A DNA stretch of 5,524 nucleotides, from the NCBI GenBank assembly GCA_030148045.1, contig JASBUE010000253.1:1-5524 (forward strand), given 5' to 3'. Below the pieces are notes generated by a model. The model worked only from the letters and a program-made list of their open reading frames with translations, was not told the DNA's origin and ran no database searches. Source of the DNA: Candidatus Tenderia sp. (GTDB lineage Bacteria; Pseudomonadota; Gammaproteobacteria; Tenderiales; Tenderiaceae). Below are positions 1 through 5,524 of the stretch, piece by piece. The stretch's first letter is position 1; every line of letters begins with the position of its first letter. The translations under genes and the position numbers were made by a program.

Positions 1-300
1 CTTGGCGGCCGGGTACCGCCGGAGATGACCGTCCCCATACACACCCACCTCATCGCCATGAAAGGCAGCGACGCCAGGCCGCCACGCTGCTGTGCGCTGC
101 AGGGCGAGATCGGCCAGGCGGTGTACTGTTCCATCTACGAACAACGTCCCGCCGTGTGCAGTGAGATCATGTACACCGGCTTTGGCGGCCTGAGCGAGGA
201 AAAGTGTGACAAGGCGCGCATGGCCCACGGGCTGCCGCCGCTGAGCCCCGACTTCGCGCCGGCCAATGATGCGCACCCGGAGCTGCCGCAGAGCGCCTGA
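1..300 (+). CDS. YkgJ-family cysteine-cluster protein, 3' part (5' end outside window)
   Basis: The frame is open from the first base, so the gene starts upstream; the ATG at 25 is internal, because the residues before it (LGGRVPPE) fit the family's conserved lead-in. About 99 codons are visible, ending in TGA. The family (YkgJ/UPF0153, putative zinc- or iron-chelating) is recognised by spaced cysteines: a RCCAL motif (visible codons 29-33), YCSIYEQRPAVC (codons 42-53) and KCDKARMAHGLPPL (codons 68-81). The N-terminal CxxCC-type part of the cluster would lie upstream of the window. Members are small, presumably cytoplasmic metal-binding proteins of unknown exact function; no partner is evident here. 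No clear terminator follows in the 77 bp before the next start. The family call is confident, the biochemical role is not. Confidence 0.85.
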   Translation, partial: LGGRVPPEMTVPIHTHLIAMKGSDARPPRCCALQGEIGQAVYCSIYEQRPAVCSEIMYTGFGGLSEEKCDKARMAHGLPPLSPDFAPANDAHPELPQSA

Positions 301-366
301 CCCATCCCCCCCGGAGACATCCCCATCCCGGGGCACGCTGGTCCGATATCCAATGATGACCCCGAC

Positions 367-370
367 AGGA
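367..370 (+). promoter_or_regulatory. Ribosome binding site of the broken small gene
   Basis: AGGA lies 7 bases before the ATG at 378. It supports 378 as the original start of the small gene, even though that frame meets a TGA four codons later. Confidence 0.4.
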
Positions 371-377
371 CCGTCCC

Positions 378-617
378 ATGGCCATTGATTGACACGACCT
401 GGCGCAACAGTGTTTCAGCCCGCGCGGCCGCTTCGTCAATCTGCACCAGGAGGAGTATTGGCTGCCCAATGCCAATCACCGCTGTCACGCCGGCGATCGG
501 GGCCTGCCCTGCGGCGCCCTGTTACGCGGCTACATGTGGCTACATATCAGCATGGGCTGGATTACTGGCCACCCTGTTCGCGGTGGGATTGACCGGCCTG
601 GTGCGCAAGGAACCGGG

Positions 618-621
<4 letters not shown>
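378..621 (+). pseudogene. Small single-span membrane protein gene, broken by TGA and a 10-bp duplication
   Basis: No single intact frame covers this stretch, but coding signal does. From the ATG at 378 the reading is MAID, then TGA (390-392), then HDLAQQCFSPRGRFVNLHQ and onward without a stop past 530, with strongly G/C-biased third positions and no usable start after the TGA. Near 540 the coding signal moves to the next frame, which gives a hydrophobic segment (YISAWAGLLATLFAVGLTGL), then VRKEPG and TAA at 619-621. The shift coincides with a 10-bp tandem duplication at 528-547; with one copy removed the two halves join as ALLRGYISAW. The rebuilt product is about 77 residues: a Cys/His-containing soluble part (cysteines near 12, 36 and 45) and one C-terminal membrane helix at about 52-71, followed by positive residues. 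I do not recognise the family. Alternatives are sequencing or assembly error, or a chance open stretch. Confidence 0.45.
528..547 (+). repeat. 10-bp tandem duplication causing a frameshift
   Basis: GGCTACATGT at 528-537 is followed directly by GGCTACATAT at 538-547, identical in 9 of 10 bases. Ten bases is one more than a multiple of three, and the coding signal of the surrounding small gene moves by exactly +1 here. Confidence 0.7.
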
Positions 622-1388
<767 letters not shown>

Positions 1389-1414
1389 GTTGCATCTCCG
1401 TACTCATCACAGAC

Positions 1415-1442
1415 AAGAACGCGGACATCAGTCCGCGTTCTT
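1415..1442 (-). terminator. Hairpin between carbonic anhydrase and terC-like genes
   Basis: AAGAACGCGGAC (1415-1426) and GTCCGCGTTCTT (1431-1442) form a perfect 12-bp stem with a 4-base loop. It begins 27 bases past the carbonic anhydrase stop, the usual place for an intrinsic terminator. On the minus strand the run after the stem (TTCTTGTCTGTG) is only partly T-rich, so termination may be incomplete, leaving some read-through into terC, whose ribosome site lies just beyond. Confidence 0.55.
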
Positions 1443-1468
1443 TAGGACCTGTTAAATTGTCAGTTCAA

Positions 1469-2347
1469 CTAATTGCTGACGTTCACCACCCGGCCGTTGA
1501 GCGGCTGCACCGGCCGGGCACTCAACGGGAAGATGTCGGTGAATTGCTTCACCTGCGCCTCGGAGACGGAGCTGGGCGCGGCCAGCACCATCCAGTTGAC
1601 ACCTTCGGAGCACGGCGGCGTGGTCAACGAACCGGAATAATTGAAATAGGTGTCGTCCAGTGGAAACAGGTCCGCGGCGTTGATCATGATCTCCGGCACA
1701 CTATTGGTGACGCCGGCCTCCACCGGCATGTGCTGCCACAATTGGGCGATACTGTCGTTGCCGATGACGCCCGCCTCGAACATGATGCCGATGACGCCCA
1801 GTTGACCGTCGGCCGCCTGATGCACCAGATGGGCCACCATGTCATAGGCCTTGCCGCCGAGGGTGTGCTCGGAAGGTGAATGAAAATGGAATTGCAGCAG
1901 GTCGTACTGCTTGCCATCCACGGTGATGTAACTGCCCGGCGCGTAGCTGACCTTGATGGTGTGGCCGTTGTTGCTGATGGCCAGCGGCGAGGGCTGATAA
2001 TTGAATTTGATATCCGGCAGCTGGGTAATGCTAACCGCGCTGATGTCGATGGGTGACTGGCGCTTGCAGGTGGCGCAGGTGGCGTATTCGTCCTTCAGGC
2101 CGGCCCACAAATAGGGCGCGCCTGCACACTCATAACCCCAATGCACTTCGTGACCGGCAGCGGCACCGACAGGCGGCTGAACAGTCTGATCATGCCCCTC
2201 GTCAGCATCGTGTTCGGCCGGCTGGGCATGTTGCTCCACCGCCGCATGACGGTCCTCGTCCTCGTCGGAATCCGAACAGGACACCGCCAGCAAGCCAATG
2301 CCACCCAGAATCAGAATTGTATATAACGCGCCTTTTTTCGAGTCCAT
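1469..2347 (-). CDS. Alpha-class carbonic anhydrase, predicted lipoprotein
   Basis: A 292-residue alpha carbonic anhydrase, which interconverts CO2 and bicarbonate using zinc. The N-terminus is a signal peptide (KK at 4-5, hydrophobic 8-22) ending in AVSC with Cys24, a plausible though imperfect lipobox; Ser25 at +2 would favour the outer membrane. Residues 25-66 are an Asp/Glu/His-rich linker. The catalytic domain starts at HWGYE (69-73). Zinc ligands are His154 and His156 (QFHFHSPSEH) and His173 (AHLVH). His129 in NNGH matches the proton shuttle His64 of human CA II, Glu160 matches Glu106, and Thr242-Thr243 in SLTTPPC match Thr199-Thr200. Cys91 and Cys246 fit the usual periplasmic disulfide; Cys74 and Cys94 are extra. 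Val171 stands where the second-shell Glu117 is expected. The start at 2347 has GGGAG (2354-2358) 6 bases upstream. It lies 79 bp after ubiD on the same strand, with no clear terminator between them. Class and fold are certain; cell location is inferred. Confidence 0.95.
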   Translation of the reverse strand: MDSKKGALYTILILGGIGLLAVSCSDSDEDEDRHAAVEQHAQPAEHDADEGHDQTVQPPVGAAAGHEVHWGYECAGAPYLWAGLKDEYATCATCKRQSPIDISAVSITQLPDIKFNYQPSPLAISNNGHTIKVSYAPGSYITVDGKQYDLLQFHFHSPSEHTLGGKAYDMVAHLVHQAADGQLGVIGIMFEAGVIGNDSIAQLWQHMPVEAGVTNSVPEIMINAADLFPLDDTYFNYSGSLTTPPCSEGVNWMVLAAPSSVSEAQVKQFTDIFPLSARPVQPLNGRVVNVSN

Positions 2348-2426
2348 GATCTACTCCCTATTCCCCCTAAAAATCCACAATTCCACAGGTTACCCCGCGA
2401 TCCAAAACACTCAATGGGCCATCATT

Positions 2427-3896
2427 CTATTCGAAAATTCCCAGCTCCGCCCACAGCGCGTCGACGCGCCGCTTGACCGCTTCGTCCATGACGATGGGCA
2501 CGCCCCATTCGCGTTGGGTCTCACCCGGCCATTTGTTGGTGGCGTCAAAGCCGACCTTGGAACCCAGGCCCGACACCGGCGAGGCGAAATCCAGATAGTC
2601 AATGGGCGTGTTCTCGATCATCACCGTATCGCGCGCCGGGTCCATGCGCGTGGTCATGGCCCAGATCACGTCCTTCCAGTCGCGCACGTTGACGTCCTCA
2701 TCCACCACGATGACGAACTTGGTATACATGAATTGGCGCAGGAAGGACCACACCCCCAGCATCACCCGCTTGGCGTGGCCGGCATACTGCTTGTTGATGC
2801 TGACACAGGCCATGCGGTAGGAGCAGCCCTCCGGCGGCAGATAAAAATCGATGATCTCGGGAAACTGCTTCTGCAGGATCGGCACGAACACCTCGTTCCG
2901 CGCCACGCCCAGCACCGCCGGCTCGTCCGGCGGCCGGCCGGTGTAGGTGCTGTGATAGATGGGATTGTCGCGATGGGTGATGCGTTCAATGGTAAAGACC
3001 GGAAAACGGTCCACCTCGTTGTAATAGCCGGTGTGGTCACCGAAGGGGCCCTCGTCGGCCATCTCGCCCGGTGCCAGATGACCTTCCAGCACGAACTCGC
3101 TTGATGCCGGCACCTGCAGCTCGTTGCCGATGCACTTCACCAGTTCGGTCTTGCTGCCGCGCAGCAGACCGGCGAAGGCGTATTCGGACAGAGAATCGGG
3201 CACCGGTGTCACCGCGCCCAGAATCGTCGCCGGATCGGCGCCAAGCGCCACGGCGACGGGAAACTTCTCGCCCGGCCGGGCCTGCTGCCAATCGCGAAAA
3301 TCCAGCGCCCCGCCACGATGGGCCAGCCAGCGCATGATCACTTTGTTGCGACCGATCACCTGCTGGCGGTAGATGCCCATGTTCTGGCGTGCCTTGAACG
3401 GCCCCTTGGTCACCACCAGCACCCAGGTGATCAGCGGCCCGGCATCCCCCGGCCAGCAGGTCTGGATCGGCAGTTTGGCCAGATCCACTTCGTCGCCCTC
3501 GATGACATTGGCCTGGCATGGCGCGCGCCTCACCACCTTGGGCGCCATGTTGAGCACCTGCCTGTACATGGGCAGCTTGTCCAGGGCGTCGCGGAAGCCC
3601 TTGGGCGGCTCGGGCTCCTTCAGCGCTGCCAGCAGCTTGCCGATCTCGCGCAGCGCCGTCACCGACCCCGCGCCCATGCCCAAGGCCACGCGCCGCGGCG
3701 TGCCGAACAGGTTGCCCAGCACCGGGATGTCATAGCCGGCCGGATTCTCGAACAACAGCGCCGGCCCCTCGCGCCGCAGGGTGCGGTCGCAGATCTCGGT
3801 CATTTCCAGATTCGGGCTGACGGGCTGGCCGATGCGCCTGAGCTCGCCCTGCCGTTCCAGTTGCCCGATGAAGTCGCGTAAGTCTTTGTATTTCAT
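2427..3896 (-). CDS. ubiD: 4-hydroxy-3-polyprenylbenzoate decarboxylase UbiD
   Basis: A 489-residue protein, close to the roughly 497 of E. coli UbiD. It removes the carboxyl group of 4-hydroxy-3-polyprenylbenzoate in ubiquinone synthesis, using prenylated FMN made by UbiX (not in this window) and a Mn2+ ion. From the E. coli annotation as I recall it, shifted by three residues, the metal ligands are Asn172 (RQNMGIYRQQ) and Glu238 (LSEYAF). The prenyl-FMN contacts are IYR (175-177), RWL (189-191) and Arg194-Gly195, and the proton donor is Asp287 in EGPFGDHTGYY. Other family stretches are intact, such as STYTGRPPDEPAVLG, VWSFLRQFMYTKFVIV and NKWPGETQREWG. No frameshift or missing key residue is seen. 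MKYKDLRDF at the start aligns with the E. coli N-terminus, which fixes the start at 3896, although no good Shine-Dalgarno sequence precedes it. It is divergent from the secreted-protein gene and upstream of the carbonic anhydrase gene. Confidence 0.97.
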   Translation of the reverse strand: MKYKDLRDFIGQLERQGELRRIGQPVSPNLEMTEICDRTLRREGPALLFENPAGYDIPVLGNLFGTPRRVALGMGAGSVTALREIGKLLAALKEPEPPKGFRDALDKLPMYRQVLNMAPKVVRRAPCQANVIEGDEVDLAKLPIQTCWPGDAGPLITWVLVVTKGPFKARQNMGIYRQQVIGRNKVIMRWLAHRGGALDFRDWQQARPGEKFPVAVALGADPATILGAVTPVPDSLSEYAFAGLLRGSKTELVKCIGNELQVPASSEFVLEGHLAPGEMADEGPFGDHTGYYNEVDRFPVFTIERITHRDNPIYHSTYTGRPPDEPAVLGVARNEVFVPILQKQFPEIIDFYLPPEGCSYRMACVSINKQYAGHAKRVMLGVWSFLRQFMYTKFVIVVDEDVNVRDWKDVIWAMTTRMDPARDTVMIENTPIDYLDFASPVSGLGSKVGFDATNKWPGETQREWGVPIVMDEAVKRRVDALWAELGIFE

Positions 3897-4126
3897 CTAT
3901 TCGACTTGCCGTTGAAACAGAGTGAGGAGGATAGCAAACAACACGCCGGGCTGTCCCCAAAGCAAATCAAGCGCCGTTAGAACCGACACATCGTTTCATT
4001 TGTCCAATGTCAGCGAAGCTGCGCCGTTTTCCTATCTCGTGCATAATTGATTCCCGCACCCTGGCAGGGAGACACGCCACATTCCAGGCGCGGCGTAATA
4101 CAACCGGTGACAGAGCTATTTGGCAA

Positions 4127-5410
4127 ATGCAGCAACCCCCCACCTATCGCAAACCCAGCTTGAGAACCCTCACGACAGTGTTGCTGTTTTGCTCGACGAT
4201 CGTGGCAGGCGCCCCGCCGGACAGCCCACCGGTGATCGATACCGAACCACCGGTGATCGACACGGCTGACATCGGCCCCCTCGGTTATGATGCGACGCGA
4301 CCGATCATCATCCCCAAATTCAACAATACCGTGAATCCTGCGGAAAGCATCCCCACCCCGATTGATGTCACCGACAAGGTGGAGGCGGGCGACACCCCCG
4401 TCACCTTCAGTTTCAGCCCCGCTTCCAAGATCGGACCGCTGACGCCCGGGCGCTATATTCTCACCTGGACCGCCACGGATTCGGGGCTCAATCAAACGAC
4501 CGAAACACAGGCGTTGAATGTGAAACCGACCATCAACTTCGGCCCGGACCAGACAGTTGGTGAAGGCGGAACGGCGGTGGTCACCGTTTATCTGAGCGGC
4601 CCCATACCCGCACCCAGCTTTCCGATTACCATTCCTTACACCATTTCGGGCGGCACAGCCACAGGCAGCGACTACAGCATCACCGAAGGCACATTGCAAT
4701 TCGACGCTGCCGACACCTCGGACAGCATCAGCCTGGCCATTGTTGACGACGGCCTTGGCGATAACGGCGAAACCATCAACATCGACCTGGATGCCCCTCT
4801 GGCAGGCGACCCTTATTTCGCAGGCCACAAAACAAGTCACACCATCACCATTAACGAGACCAATCAAGCACCTTTGGCGCAACTGTCCGCCCGCCAGAAC
4901 GGCCAACAGACCCGCACCGTAATCGTCGATGGCGGGCCGGTCACGGTCTCCGCCACCGGCTACGATGCAAACGGCGATAACATCAGCTATGACTGGAGCG
5001 CCAGCGACAACGCCCTGACACCCATCACCGGCACCACCGGCAGCGATTTCGTGTTCGATCCGCTGGCGCTGAGTCCGGGCTTTTACACTGTGCGCCTGAC
5101 GGTCGGTGACGCCAACGGCGGCAGCAGTTCATACGATTTATTGCTGGCCGTGCTGACGCAAGCACCCACCCTGTCCAGTGCTACCGACCTGGATGACGAT
5201 GGCACTAAAGATGCCGACGAAGGCCTGATCGATAGCGACAACGACGGCATCCCCGATTATCTGGACGCCAACGCCAGCCCAACCCTGATTCAGGGCTTCG
5301 AACCCTATGTCTTCAACGCCGGCGTGAAGCGCAATGAAACCCTGGTCAACGACAGCATCACCCTGAGCTGGGCATTCTCCCCTGACGGCGCCACCCCGGC
5401 CAGCAAGTGA
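4127..5410 (+). CDS. Secreted Calx-beta / PKD / thrombospondin-type-3 protein, probably 3'-truncated
   Basis: The frame is open from an ATG at 4007, but the ATG at 4127 is preferred because it places a signal peptide at the N-terminus: basic residues at 8-13, hydrophobic TLTTVLLFCSTIVAGA to about 29. The product is then 427 residues. A proline-rich stretch holds a 7-residue repeat (PPVIDTE, PPVIDTA). Then come an Ig/HYR-like segment (about 45-132, with PGRYILTWTATD), a Calx-beta domain (about 134-244, with GGTATGSDY and DDGLGDNGE) and a PKD-like domain (about 247-343, with NQAPLA and YDANGDNISYDW). A thrombospondin type-3-like Ca2+ segment follows (354-380: DLDDDGTKDADEG, DSDNDGIPDYLD). Such modules occur in exported, Ca2+-stabilised surface or adhesion-type proteins; no enzyme domain is seen, so the exact role is unknown. 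The last 17 residues or so run into DNA that encodes a kinase on the other strand, so the natural C-terminus is probably missing. No strong ribosome site precedes 4127. Confidence 0.8.
   Translation: MQQPPTYRKPSLRTLTTVLLFCSTIVAGAPPDSPPVIDTEPPVIDTADIGPLGYDATRPIIIPKFNNTVNPAESIPTPIDVTDKVEAGDTPVTFSFSPASKIGPLTPGRYILTWTATDSGLNQTTETQALNVKPTINFGPDQTVGEGGTAVVTVYLSGPIPAPSFPITIPYTISGGTATGSDYSITEGTLQFDAADTSDSISLAIVDDGLGDNGETINIDLDAPLAGDPYFAGHKTSHTITINETNQAPLAQLSARQNGQQTRTVIVDGGPVTVSATGYDANGDNISYDWSASDNALTPITGTTGSDFVFDPLALSPGFYTVRLTVGDANGGSSSYDLLLAVLTQAPTLSSATDLDDDGTKDADEGLIDSDNDGIPDYLDANASPTLIQGFEPYVFNAGVKRNETLVNDSITLSWAFSPDGATPASK
4226..4263 (+). repeat. Two-copy direct repeat, 21-bp period, in the secreted-protein gene
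   Basis: CCACCGGTGATCGA occurs at 4226-4239 and again at 4247-4260, followed by similar bases. The period of 21 bases keeps the frame and gives two 7-residue units (PPVIDTE, PPVIDTA) just after the signal peptide, probably a spacer between the membrane exit and the first domain. Confidence 0.8.
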
Positions 5411-5524
5411 AAAGCGGTGCAGGCCAACGCATATTGATCGGCGCGTCCATCGATGGATTCGCCCCGAAGCTGTTCGGGCGCCGCGTAATTCACCGTGCCC
5501 ACCGTCATGTTCGTCGCCGTCAGT
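5305..5524 (-). CDS. Ser/Thr protein kinase fragment (PknB-type), 5' end outside window, truncated
   Basis: On the minus strand the frame is open from the window edge (first full codon at 5523) down to a stop at 5305-5307. The first 43 or so codons read LTATNMTVGTVNYAAPEQL, then RGESIDGRADQYALACTAFH and LLAG. This is the activation loop with its Thr residues, the APE motif of subdomain VIII and the D-x-Y helix region of subdomain IX in a bacterial PknB-type kinase. The combination of GTVxYAAPEQL, DGRADQYALA and TAFHLL is typical, from memory, of mycobacterial and related actinobacterial kinases such as PknF-like proteins. After about 5395 the match ends. The remaining codons (VAPSGENAQLR onward) are simply the antisense of the secreted-protein gene, so the rest of the catalytic domain is absent. 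The N-lobe and the HRD and DFG motifs would lie beyond the window. As it stands it cannot be a complete kinase. Confidence 0.8.
   Translation of the reverse strand, partial: LTATNMTVGTVNYAAPEQLRGESIDGRADQYALACTAFHLLAGVAPSGENAQLRVMLSLTRVSLRFTPALKT
5380..5400. other. Probable junction of two unrelated sequences
   Basis: Left of this interval the plus strand encodes the secreted Calx-beta/TSP3 protein in a GC-rich gammaproteobacterial setting. Right of it the minus strand encodes the middle of an actinobacterial-looking Ser/Thr kinase. Neither gene has its natural 3' end. The exact breakpoint cannot be fixed by eye; the last kinase-like residues (LLAG) end at about 5395. No inverted repeats, target duplication or mobile-element genes are visible at the join. 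Confidence 0.6.

Noticed and set aside
390..392. TGA at codon 5 of the small gene as a selenocysteine or tryptophan codon
   Set aside because: No selenocysteine-insertion hairpin was evident, TGA ends the YkgJ-family gene as a normal stop nearby, and the gene is also frameshifted.
2348..2426. Possible manganese (yybP-ykoY-like) riboswitch upstream of the carbonic anhydrase gene, suggested by AGGGGGAATAGGGAGTAG
   Set aside because: The run only superficially resembles the conserved core; the paired helices are not seen and the gap is too short. It is better explained as the ribosome site plus G-rich leader.
3037..3881. Several open frames within ubiD in other frames and on the plus strand
   Set aside because: They are shadows of GC-rich coding sequence; UbiD itself is complete and well matched.
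3922..3930. GAGGAGG-like Shine-Dalgarno on the plus strand upstream of the secreted-protein gene
   Set aside because: No start codon lies at a suitable distance after it, and no open frame follows.
4042..4047. CATAAT as a possible -10 element for the secreted-protein gene
   Set aside because: No sequence near TTGACA lies 16 to 18 bases upstream, so it is not supported beyond chance.
4007..4126. Upstream start at 4007 adding 40 residues to the secreted protein
   Set aside because: The extra residues would bury the signal peptide 40 residues inside the protein, and they show no conserved feature.
4010..4906. Minus-strand open frame of about 298 codons
   Set aside because: It is antisense to the Calx-beta protein gene, with no recognisable domain and no plausible start context; the plus strand has a signal peptide and clear domains.

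Overview
The window looks like chromosomal DNA of a GC-rich gammaproteobacterium, probably environmental. The main support is the UbiD protein, which matches the Escherichia coli type almost motif for motif over its full length. The other genes (YkgJ-type cysteine-cluster protein, YgdQ-like TerC protein, alpha carbonic anhydrase lipoprotein, secreted Calx-beta/TSP3 protein) also fit a Gram-negative host. The genus cannot be told from the sequence. TAG and TGA end several intact genes here, so the code is standard.

Layout. 1-300 (+): 3' end of a YkgJ-family gene. 378-621 (+): a small membrane-protein gene that appears broken twice, by a TGA at codon 5 and by a 10-bp tandem duplication that shifts the frame. 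618-1388 (-): a TerC/YgdQ-family membrane protein gene, convergent with the previous one and overlapping it by 4 bp, split by an in-frame TAG at codon 41. 1415-1442: a perfect 12-bp hairpin, likely the terminator of the next gene. 1469-2347 (-): alpha-class carbonic anhydrase lipoprotein. 2427-3896 (-): ubiD, the prenyl-FMN decarboxylase of ubiquinone synthesis. 3897-4126: divergent intergenic region. 4127-5410 (+): secreted protein with Ig/HYR-like, Calx-beta, PKD and thrombospondin-type-3 Ca2+ segments, probably cut off at its 3' end. 5395-5524 (-): a piece of a Ser/Thr protein kinase that reads like a mycobacterial or other actinobacterial kinase and stops matching abruptly inside the catalytic domain.

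Working together. ubiD, the carbonic anhydrase gene and terC lie on one strand with short gaps (79 and 80 bp) and could share transcription. The hairpin probably reduces read-through into terC. UbiD releases CO2 and carbonic anhydrase interconverts CO2 and bicarbonate, but they act in different compartments, so the link is weak. I see no new multi-gene system. The points most worth a second look are the kinase junction near 5380-5400 (chimeric assembly or real rearrangement), the two adjacent broken genes at 378-1388, and a carbonic anhydrase whose second-shell zinc-site glutamate is replaced by valine.
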